This document shows, piece by piece, positions 1-10,345 of a stretch of 64,000 bases of DNA (the first letter of the stretch is position 1; every line of letters starts with the position of its first letter). This DNA is from Gerris lacustris. Lineage: Eukaryota; Arthropoda; Insecta; Hemiptera; Gerridae. The stretch covers positions 43,093,882-43,157,881 of the forward strand of contig OX578280.1 of the NCBI GenBank assembly GCA_951217055.1. The letters are read 5' to 3'. Below the pieces are notes generated by a model that had not been told where the DNA came from, did not search any database, and saw only the letters and a list, made by a program, of their open reading frames with translations. The translations under genes were made by a program, and so were the position numbers.

Positions 1-1110
1 GATATTATTTCCCACGTGACAGAGTTGATTCCTGAGGCAAAGCCGAAGGATTCAAGGCTAGCCGAAGGAGATAATTAAAACAAGGGAATTAATGCATTAT
101 TCTCGAGGTACATACAAAATTTTATCTCCAGAAAAAGCGCTATATAAGATTTATTCGACAAAGAAAACATTTGTATTTCTTTAATAAACGAGTTTAATAC
201 AGAAATTAAATAATATAAATTATTTAAATGATTTAATACAATTAATAATATCTTTTAAAGTAAAAAAAAAGAAAAGTTCAACGAAAGCAACAAAACACAA
301 TAAGCAAAAGTAAACAAAACATCGTAGAATGCACTCGCAATACAGCTGGGAGTTTAAAATCAGTGTTACCAACCTGATTTCAACCAATTCACTACGTTTG
401 CTATTCATTCTCCACTATTTACAAAATAATTAGGTTGGCAAACGTGGATTATAATCCCGTTTTTTCATAATTTCCCTGTTTTCACATTATTTCCCCATTT
501 TTAAGAACAGGGATGAAAAAACCAACATTATTACCTATTAACTAGGCCTAAAAAGTTACATTTCGTCCCTACTGGAGATAAAGGTCTTTTACAAGCAAAG
601 TCCTCTTACAGAAAATTGCAGCTTCTAAACAAACGTAATATTTGAAGTAAAATTACGATTTATCATGCAACGCAACCTCCCTATTATAGTTATAATATAT
701 AGTTACAAATGAATTATAAGATTATAAATAATATAATATCCTTACTTGCTAAGCAAGTCTTCAAAGCAGCACAATCTTACTAATACATTAAACATACATG
801 GAAATGTTACCTGACACAGAAAGTAACATGTATTGTTACTGAGGCCACATTAGACAAACTAAGTAAGGTTATTATGAAATTATAATGTAACAACGCTACA
901 TAACTTTAAAAAGAACATAAATATACTAAGAGAACTTGAAATTACAAAGAAATGTGGCGTTATAAAGAAAGGAATATGTTTCAAGCAAAATAACCCTACT
1001 CAGAAAATAAGGTTACCGAAATAAATTTCCAATAACATTGACATTGAATTCACATGACCTTACAAGGAAAAAAAAATTACACAAATCAACGTAGCAATTA
1101 AAAGAACGTA
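1..1110. other. AT-rich intergenic or intronic DNA, no gene seen
   Basis: No convincing coding sequence or RNA gene. The first 90 bases contain closely spaced copies of the word GCCGAAGGA, probably the edge of a repeat that starts outside the window. Around 830-960 there are phrases such as taaggtta and tataatg that resemble the core of the foldback element that follows, so part of this stretch may be an eroded relative of it. Confidence 0.6.
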
Positions 1111-2000
1111 ATTATGGATCTTAAATCTTTTTGTGTGACCTTTTCACCTCAAAAAAGCAAAGGCTGTTTTATCACTTTCTTTTTGTTAAAAAGAATCGTT
1201 TTAATTACTACGAGAAAATTTTCATAAAAAGCAGTGATGAAAAAATAGGAAATGAGTAAGGTAATAAAAACTTATTTCTTTCGAGTCCGGCTTAAATTTA
1301 TTTAATTTAAATCAAAAGGGAAAGCTAGTGGCAAAGGAATAAAAACAGGGGGTTTCTAAATCAAAGCTTCCTTCAGAGGATTCTTTACTTGGGAAACGTA
1401 AGGTTAGGAGGGAAACATAAGGTTACAAAGGAACATAATATTACAATGAAGGCAAGTTTACTGGGGCAACATAAGGTTATAATGGCATTATAAGGTTACA
1501 AAGGAACAATAATACAATGAAACTAAGTTTACTGGGGCAAAATAAGGTTAAAAAGAAACGTAAGTTGATGTAAATAACTAAAGATACCTCTGTAGTTTAC
1601 TGGAGCGACATAAGGTTATAATGAAATCATAAGGTTTCAAAGAAACGTAGTAATACAATGAAAGCAAGTTTACTGGGGCAAGGTAAGGTTAAAAAGAAAC
1701 GTAAGTTGATGTAAATAACTATAGACTCCTCTGAAGGGACCTTTTATTTAGAGATCCCCTGTTTTAATTCCTTTGCCACTAGTTTTCCTTTTTGATTTAA
1801 ATTTAAATAAATTTAAGCCGGACTCGAAATAAATTAGTTTTTATTACCTTACTCGTTTCCAGTTTTTCATCACTGCTTTTTTATAAAAATCGTCTCATAG
1901 TAATTAAAACGATTCTCTTTAACAAAAAGAAAGTGATAAAAAAAGCCTTTGCTCTTTTGAGGTAAAAATGTCACACAAAAAAGATTCAAGATCTATGATT
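1111..2000. mobile_element. Foldback-type element with ~270-bp inverted arms
   Basis: The segment 1,111-1,380 reappears as its reverse complement at 1,726-2,000 with only scattered differences; shared landmarks include the word tccggcttaaattta on one side and its complement taaatttaagccgga on the other. The arms enclose a repetitive core. No reading frame is present, so it is non-autonomous. This architecture (long arms, repeat-rich centre) is that of foldback transposons or large MITEs. Target-site duplication was not resolved because the outermost bases of the arms are diverged. Confidence 0.8.
1385..1725. repeat. Tandem repeats forming the foldback core
   Basis: Imperfect direct repeats built from the phrases aagtttactggggca, aaggttataatg and gaaacgtaagttgatg. 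The last phrase plus 'taaataacta' occurs twice about 135 bp apart, followed in each case by the start of 'agactcctct' or a variant, showing that the core grew by duplication of a unit of roughly 130-140 bp. Confidence 0.7.
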
Positions 2001-2622
2001 TAAATGTATTTGTTGATAGAGAAGAAAGGAAAAGAAGGTTTCTTTAAAGGTGACTATATTAAGGGTGAAAATAGGTGAATCGTGTCTAAAGTGGTTCTAT
2101 TTTAAAACAATTTACATCATACCTAGACAATTGTTCTATTTATAGCGTAAGATACTAGATCCTATATAGTCCAAACTACTTTTAAGCCCATTCAACCGTA
2201 GTATAAAGTATATAATAAACCAGCAATTTAACTACCTTGCTTATTAACCTAGTTTGATACACACACATACAAAGTAAAAGTTAAATTTAGAAAAACCCGT
2301 CTAATACTGACATTCCACTAACATTAAAATAGTTTTCAAAGTACAAAGACATTTGAATAAATGTACATTTTTTTCATAAGTAGTTTTATATATACATATA
2401 TATTACTTTCTTTCTTTTAATTAATATGTAAATAAGAGGTTAAAATTTACTTTAGTTAATTGGAAATCTTTTACAAGCTTTCCCAGTATTGTCATGGCTT
2501 TTTGTTGAGAGAGGAAATATTGGAAAATCGTTTTAATTAATACGTTTAATAGAATATTATAATCTCTTGAATAGAGTAGTTTCATAATTTAAAAATATAT
2601 ATAAATCAATGACTATATTTGT
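2001..2622. other. AT-rich DNA, no gene seen
   Basis: No open frame of interest. If the exon at 2,629-2,763 is real, this stretch is the start of its downstream intron on the minus strand. Confidence 0.5.
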
Positions 2623-2628
2623 ACTCAC

Positions 2629-2763
2629 GATGAACTGAACGACTGGGTTGGTCTGATTGTTGGATGCTGGTGGATCTGATTTTTTACAGCTGTCGAGAAG
2701 CTGATTAAGTTTCATAAACATCTCAACAATGTTGAATCCTCCATCATCTCGCTTTGATCTCGA
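2629..2763 (-). CDS. Internal coding exon, 45 codons, unknown protein
   Basis: On the minus strand the sequence reads a pyrimidine-rich acceptor ending TTGTTTACAG, then exactly 45 open codons, then the consensus donor GTGAGT. Both ends are phase 0, so the exon could be skipped without a frameshift. The peptide begins SRSKRDDGGFNIVEM and continues with an amphipathic stretch, one cysteine and a Ser/Pro/Asn/Gln-rich tail. The SKR-DD junction is a possible dibasic processing site. I do not recognise the family. A signal-peptide exon with the same orientation lies at 19,949-19,991; it ends in phase 1, so the two cannot join directly and at least one more exon (phase 1 to 0) would be needed. The splice sites and coding-like composition support a real exon; membership in that gene is inference. 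Confidence 0.6.
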
Positions 2764-3220
2764 CTGTAAACAAACAAACAGAAAGCCATAAGTATAATAA
2801 TTTACGTCATATGCAAGCTGCATTTGTACTGAGGTGGCCTCGAAGCAGGTTAATCTTCAAAGGCGCAAAACTGAAAGATTAAATGCCATTAGTTTGTAAA
2901 GTGGTGTGTACTATAATGTGGCGTATATTTAAATATTTATAGAAATATAAATGCAACGTTGCGTTGCCCCATTAAGAGAAGTGGTTGGTTGCTATAATAC
3001 CGCAGGAGTATTACATGGGTCCCAACTTCACTACCTGCAGAGTCCGAGTCCGAACCCCTTCTGCTCCCCTCTAATGTCTGAGTGTCTAGGATACTCCATC
3101 ACTTACTTCGTTCACGTTTGCAATGCTTACGTTGTCATTTGAACACTGTTGGCATTGTCGTTCGTTTTACTTGGATTTATTTAAATTAAAAACAAATTAT
3201 AATTATTATTAACTACGGGA

Positions 3221-3335
3221 AACAGATGGAGAAAAATAGACTCCAGCAACGGGATTTGAACCACGGGCCTCTATATTTCCAGTATTATAGCGCTCTAACC
3301 AACTAAGCTACGCAGGAGAATGATTTTCTCTGACG
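3221..3335 (-). repeat. tRNA-derived SINE-like copy
   Basis: Read on the minus strand, the unit starts with a tRNA-like head: a box A-like TAGCTTAGTTGGTTAGAGCG, an anticodon-like arm, and a box B-like GGTTCAAATCC, with the outermost seven bases of the head able to pair six out of seven. The T-arm pairs poorly and the anticodon loop is too long, so this is not a functional tRNA. A 50-bp unrelated tail (tctatttttctcc...cccgtagttaataataatt) follows. The same head-tail junction recurs in the two hairpins at 3.5 and 8.1 kb, which shows that it is a mobile family. Confidence 0.7.
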
Positions 3336-3496
3336 TTAATGATACCATGTCCCAAATTTTAAGCTTTCAATTTTTCCACAAGTCTGAGAAGTCAACATTA
3401 ATGACATAAAACTAGACCGAGAAATAACGCTTATAATTATTTATAAAGTACCCAATTAGTACCTGTGCCTAGTACAATCAATTATAAATTCATATT

Positions 3497-3745
3497 TTAC
3501 GATTTTGGTAGTATTCATACTACAGAAAGATTACATTTTAATTTAAATCAAATTATAATTATTATTAACTACGGGAAACAGATGGAGAAAAATATACTCC
3601 AGCTATCTATTTGAGGCCCGTGGTTCAAATTCCGGCACTGGAGTCTATTTTTCTCCATCTTTTTCCCGTAGTTAATAATAATTATACTTTGATTAAAATT
3701 AAAATTTAATCTTTCCGTAGTATGAATACTACCAAAATCGTAAAA
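3497..3745. repeat. Long imperfect hairpin made of two head-to-head SINE-like copies
   Basis: Left arm from about 3,497 to 3,605 and right arm from about 3,641 to 3,745 are reverse complements with a few mismatches. The spacer retains the box B-like GTGGTTCAAATTCC of the SINE at 3,221-3,335. The outer 20 bp of the arms (tacgattttggtagtattc and its complement) extend beyond the SINE tail. Confidence 0.8.
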
Positions 3746-3797
3746 TTTGGATTTATTTTTAATTTTATTCTGAATTAGTTATACTGCATTTAATTTT

Positions 3798-4550
3798 GAT
3801 TCCGAGCTTGTTTCTACAACGGAAGCTATATGATCGCCTCGAAAAGCAACAAAAAAAAATATAATCTCCGATTCAAAAATGGAATACACGTCCGTTTTTC
3901 CTGTTAACTGTGCTTATATAAAATTTTAACTAATTTACTAAATTTTTAAATAATTTTAACTGTGCTTATATAAAAACTCAATATATCCGTTAATATATTG
4001 AAATAATTTACATATTGGTCTCTATAAATGTAAAGGGCATTAAAATTCAGAGAATAAACCTTTTCAAAGGAGACAAAGTCTGTCCCTGGATATTAAAGAC
4101 AAAATTAACTTACACTTCATCTAACTTCTTATACCCATAATAAATGGTATTCATCGCTCCGATACCCACAATTTCTCAGTCAGTCTGTCCTCAATTTATG
4201 CGAACCAAAATATCTTAACTAATCATCTCATTGACATGAAATTTGAGTGGTAATCTTAATTAGTCTACTTTTGGTCCAATACAAGTTTAAACCTTCTGCG
4301 GTCATTGGTTTCTCTGTCACATGTGAACAGAGCTTTATTAACACCCATATCATTAGAAGTAGAGCTTATCTGATTTTAAAGAAATTCAGATTGTTTGTCA
4401 AATGTAGGCCACAAATAGCCTCATATTTATTTTAAACCACCTCATACGAGATAAATCAAAACTATTTTGAAATACATGAAAATATAAGCCTGCCAATCAG
4501 TATGACACATATCTTCCTTGCGTCCTATTTCGTGTATTTTAATTATTATT
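3798..4550 (+). repeat. GCTTACCG-family interspersed repeat, diverged copy
   Basis: Begins with the family start, here 'ttccgagcttgtttctacaacggaagc', a changed version of the 'ttccgagcttaccgaagg' seen in better copies at 15.4 and 27.3 kb. The middle (ttctgcggtcattggtttc, cacatgtg.acag, tatcattagaag) aligns with the 15.4-kb copy. No open frame and no clear terminal inverted repeats; class unknown. Confidence 0.55.
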
Positions 4551-4924
4551 AACCACAATAATATCAAATACATTTAATTTTTTTTGTTTTTATTTTTTTA
4601 ATCTGTAAAATTATTTTGATTATTTACATGAATCAATTACAAAGTATCAATGTAGCAAAATTTGAAGAACGCAGACGGTTGAAATTAATTAATTATTATT
4701 AAACTACGGGCAGAACATACCATCCAACTTTTATAAAATTCAAATGGGTACTACTGAAGATTTAGGTGTACATAAATTATGTTGGTGCAGAGGTGGAAGA
4801 GAAACAAGTAGACGTAGAATGTTGAAACTTATATGGGCCCAATAATGGGCTTATTATGACTTACCATTAAAATTTAATTTAAAATCGCACGAGAAGTTTT
4901 TAGGAGTTGTTAGTTCACAAAAAT

Positions 4925-5065
4925 TAAGTGACAGATATACCTACAGACAAATATGGGACCAAAAATGTTCCCTGATGTCTGATGTGGAATTTTTGAAATC
5001 GGAAGCTTAAACATTTTTGTTCTTCAGAACTATCAAAAAAACTTCCGTTACCCAAGAAACGAAAT
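4925..5065 (-). repeat. GCTTACCG-family fragment, reverse
   Basis: Carries 'gggaccaaaaatgttccctgatgtctga' and 'ttgttcttcagaactatc', the complement of the early part of the family. The head itself is eroded. The stretch from 4,551 to here holds a short copy of the SINE tail (aattattattaaactacggg) near 4,690 and nothing else recognisable. Confidence 0.45.
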
Positions 5066-5849
5066 GGGTAGTAAAATAGCCAATTGGACTTATAATTAAC
5101 TCCTTTATTAAATATAAAGGAGAAAAGGGAGAAATGGCGAAAACTGGAAAATTTCTCTTATTGAGTCTTGAGTAGGGTTCCTTTTAACCATCAACAGGGT
5201 AAAGGAGTAAAGGTAATTAAAGTTTAAGGCTAGACACCTGGGTCGGAAGGATTGCAGGACAAGGGTTGCAAGAAGCCTTTAACAGGTTTAATACAACGGT
5301 TGATCCCAACCGTCTAAGAAATCTAAAAGGGCCTAAAAACCCTTTAATGAAAATGGCTTGCAACAATTTCAACATGACTAAACTAAAATAAACTAAGCAG
5401 CGACTTCTTCAAGAGTGAATCATTAAAGGACTTACTGGAAATAGTGGCCTCCCCGGTCTCGTACTACTACTAGAAATAGTACAGACTTGAGACAAAGTAA
5501 AGATACCCAAGCAATAAATGTGCATTCATTGATAAAAAAACCTTTTGCTTGTTCTGATCAAATACAAAGAATATGAGGTCTAAAAGGCCTTATAGCAAAT
5601 CTTCAGCGGACTAAATGTTTCTGTTAAAAATAAAAAAATAAAAATCGGTCCCAGACAACTCAGACTAACTTTCTCTTTATACTCTCGGCCCCAGTTCCCT
5701 CCGTCACAACCGTCTACTCCAATCATCCTTTTCAACTATAAGCGCATCATGATTAACTATTAATTTGCTTAATATTAAATATTTATTGCATTAAGCTCGC
5801 TTCAATGATAAACCCACGAGATGGGTTAATATATATTATTTAAAATGTA
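5066..5849. other. No gene seen
   Basis: Moderately less AT-rich than its surroundings (5,210-5,480) but without an open frame, repeat structure or RNA signature that I can identify. Confidence 0.4.
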
Positions 5850-6115
5850 TTTAACAGGTGGTTGTTTACTTTTTGTTTTGGATTTTCAACAAAATCAGAT
5901 TTATTGTCATCAATATTTCGGAAACTAGATTTTTCCCGGGAAAACAGCTTATATCGTTATATAGTCGGCCAAGTAGTGTAGACAGACAACAGATACACAT
6001 TTTTTAAACAACACTTTTTTACTCAGGGGACCTAAAAACGTGTAAATCCATCAAAATCTCAAAATCAAATTTTTGCGCCATCACAATACTTTCTCGTTGT
6101 ATGAGAAGTAAAAAA
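5850..6115 (-). repeat. TACTTTCTC-family repeat, reverse copy
   Basis: On the minus strand it contains the family landmarks gagaaagtattgtgatgg near 6,085-6,103, ggatttacacg near 6,040, and toward 5,925-5,960 the segment with 'ctagtttcc' and 'cccgggaaaa'. The complete copy at 31,063-31,657 gives the reference. The copy is internally shortened. A short GCTTACCG-family head in reverse follows at about 6,215-6,262. Confidence 0.6.
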
Positions 6116-6921
6116 AACCTTAATAGAAAGTGAAGCAGGGAGAATAAGTAAGATCCAGTAAGTAAGATGGATGAAACGTAATGAAAGATGGAATAAAACA
6201 TAAACAATTTTATTTCTTCAGAACAATCACATAGCTTCCGAAACCTTCGGCAAGCTTGGAAGCAAAAAATAATAATAATAATATCTTGAAAATAATAATT
6301 ACAAGATAAAAAAAAAGTTTTATATACTACGTTTTTAAATTTGCTGTTGAATTATATGTAGTGTTGATAATATATTTATAATTGCTATTGTTATGTATAA
6401 TCTATCTATATTATTAAAAAAGTTTTGTAAACAAACAAGTTCAGTGAGAGTGATATATACTTAACTGTTTGTAAGAGTGCGATAGGAGATAAGAGGGGTT
6501 AGGGGGAGGTCCTCGGGGGGAGAAAGGGGAGGTTCTCATAGTAAATAGACCGTGTTGACCGGAATGACACGGGGAACTGTGAATTGTGACGTCATTCCCG
6601 AGGTAATAAACAAAACACGGGGCGGTTAGCTCAGTGTAATAAAGAAAGCGCATTGTTTGTTTACATGGTTAATCAAAAAAAGTAGACAGACAAGTGACAG
6701 CTTTCAATACAAAACAAATCAAAAATATAATTTTTAATAAAATGTCGGCTACTATTTTAATAATTTATTATATCTATATAAAGACCAACAAATCAAAACA
6801 AGCCTATACTTTTCTTTTATTGGTAGCAAATATAAAAATGTAATCTTATTAATTATAACGTTTAGTTTTGATAAAATTATCGATCACTATTTAGATAAGT
6901 TATTATATTTTTATTTTTTTC

Positions 6922-7233
6922 AACTCGATTCTTTCAGAGCGATTAGGCCTACCATCTTTAAGAGTTAGGAGAAGAGCTTATGAGGTTCTGTACCTTTCTA
7001 AAGCTTTGATCGGTGAGCTACGATGTGACGAAGTCAGTAACCAAGTGGTTGTACTTCCTGTTGGACGCCGTGCTAGTAGGTTCGCTTATATTAAAGAGTT
7101 GTCTGATATGTGTCCTCTGGTCCGTTCTGTTCGAAACCTCAACGCTCTTTGTCGTAATGTTAGTAATATCAACGTATCAAACCTATCTAATCTGAAATCT
7201 ATCCTTCCTTATTTCTCTCCCACTCATCAGTAA
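6922..7233 (+). pseudogene. LINE 3' fragment (C-terminal end of reverse-transcriptase ORF)
   Basis: A frame open from 6,922 to the stop at 7,231-7,233 reads ERLGLPSLRVRRRAYE near its start, which resembles the conserved 'LxLPSLxxRR' block near the C-terminus of CR1/I/Jockey-type LINE pol proteins, and ends NLKSILPYFSPTHQ. No start codon and no RT core precede it, as expected of a 5'-truncated insertion. The 3' end is marked by an (AAAT)n tail at about 7,393-7,417. The clade is not determined. Confidence 0.5.
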
Positions 7234-8080
7234 TGACTTCACTCTTCTTTTATTATTATTTTCATTTCATTTTCATTATTACTTATAAAATTTGTTTTTA
7301 ATTCTGTTATTAATTTCCATTTTATACTTATCTTGTATCTTTTAGAGTGCTTCTCTAGTGGCTTTTGCTGCAGAAGACTCTTAAAATGTGTAAAATAAAT
7401 AAATAAATAAATAAACTCCATCAAATCAAAATAAACCATTATTTTTGTTGGTAACAAATAATGTGAGGCTCTTACGCATTAGAAGTGAAACTTAAGTTCT
7501 AGAATGCATTGCTCTCTTTTATTTTTTGACGAATTTATTATTTCAGGATTAAGAAACGGTTATGGAAAATTGGAAAAAAAAAAAATGAAAACAATGTTTA
7601 TATTATATATTATTATATTATTATCATTTATATAATCGAGTAGTGTCCCGAAGTGGCCGACCTACCTCGAAATGATTTGTTATTGCTACGCTAAGGCAAC
7701 CACATTTATTCCAATAAAAATATATGTTTGTTTTGATTTGCTGGTCTTTAAATAGATATAATAACGACATTCCGTCACACAAATTTAATTTCAAACCTTT
7801 GGATTTTATATTTATATTGGATAACTAAACCCTAATCATCATACTTTTAATAATATACCTACCTAAAAATGTAATTGTTCTTCATTTTTCGGACAAATTT
7901 AAAAAAAAAAAAAAAATCGCTCTTCCTTTAGAGCGCCATGGGCGCACGGTCCCCGGTTCTACTGAGTGGATATTTTTGTTCCGAGGTAACATCGGATAAG
8001 TGCAAAAACTATTAAAGCGGTCGCGGACTTAAACTTTTAAAACGGTCCTCGGTTCTCATAGTAAATAGACAAAATAATTC
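7234..8080. other. No gene; LINE 3'UTR then repeat remnants
   Basis: 7,234-7,420 is the LINE tail. From 7,925 to 8,072 there is a GC-richer stretch ending 'cggttctcatagtaaatagac', a phrase also found at 6,533-6,552 after a GC-rich stretch, so the two are copies of a short repeat. The remainder is AT-rich and featureless. Confidence 0.45.
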
Positions 8081-8246
8081 TAATTTAAATCAAATTATAA
8101 TTATTATTAACTACGGGAAACAGACAGAGAAAAATACACTCCAGCGCCGGGATTTGAACCAGGGGTTCCTCAAATCCCGGCGCTGGAGTGTATTTTTCTC
8201 TGTCTGTTTCCCGTAGTTAATAATAATTATAATTTGATTTAAATTA
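8081..8246. repeat. Perfect 77-bp inverted repeat with 12-nt loop, SINE-derived
   Basis: Bases 8,081-8,157 are the exact reverse complement of 8,170-8,246; the spacer is 8,158-8,169. Each arm is the SINE-like tail plus the 3' part of its tRNA-like head, truncated in the T-loop. A transcript would form a 77-bp uninterrupted stem. Right of the arm, 'ccgtagtaag.aaaccaccaaa' matches the outer flank of the 3.5-kb hairpin, so the two loci share an ancestor. Confidence 0.9.
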
Positions 8247-8321
8247 AAAATTAAACTTTCCGTAGTAAGAAAACCACCAAAAACTTAAAAATTAAAATAA
8301 TTCTATTACTCCATACTAGGC

Positions 8322-8395
8322 AGCGGCCGCACAGCGGCCGCTTTGTGGGGGTTGACGAGCGAAGCGAGTAGGGGGCGGAGCCCCCTAGTGTTAAT
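8322..8395 (+). mobile_element. Helitron-like 3' terminus
   Basis: The sequence ends in a GC-rich hairpin GGGGGCGGAGCCCCC immediately followed by CTAG and then T. A short hairpin a few bases before a CTRR end, inserted 5' to a T, is the hallmark of Helitron 3' ends. Just upstream lies GC-rich DNA with two GCGGCCGC words in a small palindrome (8,322-8,342). The 5' TC end was not identified, so the extent is unknown. Confidence 0.45.
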
Positions 8396-10179
8396 GAAAA
8401 AAAATAGTTGCGAATTTAGTTACTTCATATAAATAACAACCAACTAGAGAGCTGATCTTAAACCTATAAAAGGACCAATCTTTGTACAACGGATCTTGCT
8501 AACACCGAATCTAAACCGTGCCATCGATATGCCCCCGTGTAAGAGCACGGGATGGTAAGAGCAGAAAAATGAGTACAAGTAAAGAAGTACAGATGTAGAA
8601 ATATTAAACCAATATCTAGGACAAAAGTGTAAACAAACCTGGTTGTCACACGTCAATTAATTAATTTATTTGTTTACTTTTCCTGTTTCGCTGTCATTCA
8701 GTAAAAATACAATTAGTTTTTACATAACAAAAAGGTCTGATATAATCATGCTTGAACATTTTAACAATTTTTATCAGCCATATCAGGTTCTAAACTAAAC
8801 AAATCATAAATTAGAACCCCGTCAAAATGAAGATCGTAAATATGGGTCATGTCAAAACAAATAAAATAACTTGCGGATTTTTTCCTAACTAACTTTCCAT
8901 ACAGCAAAATTTGCTGAAAACGAAATAAATTCTGCTGAAAGATGGCTAAAAGTATTCAAATAATGCATTGTCATCGTGTTCTGAGCTATTTTACAAGTTT
9001 CAAATGTCTAGCTACTCGGGAAGTTAGTTAAAAATCGATTGCAAGATTTATACTGGACCCACACACAAACAAACAAACAAGAAAGCAAGCTAATAAAAAC
9101 GTAGCAAAAAATTTACAAAAAAAATATACAGGGAAAATTTTTAGTTAAAGAAGGCATAAATTATATTGTTGTATGATTATGAAATATTTGTACAGAAGTT
9201 TTTGTTTATTAAAACTTTTTCTTATTTTTTTATTTTTACACAAGATTATTTATATTAATATAAGAGATAGGATTTATTATAATTATGACAACTAATTTTA
9301 CCCTGAAAGGGTTCCACAGCTTGATGAAATTATTAATTTAGTTTTTCGTTTTCTTTACTGTATTAAAATGGAATTATAATATCTTCAAGGTGCTGAGTAA
9401 ATAACTTATTCCTTATCTTACCTTAGTTTTAGTTTTGACGTTTGAATAAACTTATTGAAAACGTAAAATTTGTATTGAAGTTTTTGAAATAGTAGTTTGA
9501 AGAAATGAAAGCAGAGTGTCAAGCATAACTTAAAAGTTCCAACTAAAGAAAGTATATAAAGTTCATTTAAGTTTCTAAGTTTCCCTCCCTGTAACACAAC
9601 AGCCGTAGTATGGTAGGAAATTACTTCGAGTAGTGAAATATCGCAAAAAGCAATAGAAATTTTACGATCCGATAAATTGGTTTGAATTAAAAGACTAGGA
9701 TCTGACAAGAGAAAGAGAAATAGATGAGGGGAAAGAGTTGAGTTTACCAGATATATTAGTTAATACATAAGTAGATTTCATCAGTAACTTGGGACATTGC
9801 CTTAGAACAATATAAAAACTATATATGGCAAATTATTTTTAAAAAAATAGAAGACTTTATTCAAATCTTTTTTAATGGCCAATCGTTAATGTAGAATCAT
9901 AAATAAAATATACATTTTTTCTTTTGAAAAATATACGTGGAAGCAACTGTTATGAAAAAATAGGATAACTAATATTTCCAAAGTACCCATTGAAATTCAA
10001 AGGTAAAATTTTATCGATTTCATTATAAAAACTGTTCCCCAAGGGAAAAGTCTTATATAGTTAGATACAAATTTAAATAGACTACATTTTGTTAAAATCG
10101 TTTTCAAGAAATAATTTGTTTAATGTTTTTTCAAAGGGTTTGGTGGGTAGCACCTTCACATTTAGAGCTAAAGTCGCCT
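8396..10179. other. No gene seen
   Basis: AT-rich. A minus-strand open stretch at 9,418-9,708 (96 codons) has biased Leu/Phe/Lys composition expected by chance at this base composition, no splice signals of note and no recognisable domain. Confidence 0.4.
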
Positions 10180-10345
10180 AGAGATATGATTTTTCTAAAC
10201 ATGTATGCCAAATTTTCAGAAGACAACAGAAAGACATTTTTTTAAAAAACTTCTTGGACACAAGGGACCTCAAAAGGAATTAATCCATCAAAATCTCCAA
10301 ATCGAATTTCCGTGCTATCAAAATCAACACTTACTTATTCTTTAT
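10180..10345 (-). repeat. TACTTTCTC-family fragment, reverse
   Basis: Contains 'aacatgtatgccaaattttcag', 'gggacctcaaaaggaattaatccatcaaaatctccaaatcgaatttccgtgctatcaaaa' in pieces matching the complement of the 31.1-kb copy, including the ggcatacatgtt word. The hairpin end is decayed. Confidence 0.55.

Noticed and set aside
3257..3333. tRNA gene on the minus strand
   Set aside because: Boxes A and B are present but the T-arm has three mismatched pairs, the anticodon loop is about 10 nt, and the sequence is fused to a repeat tail found elsewhere; it is a SINE head.
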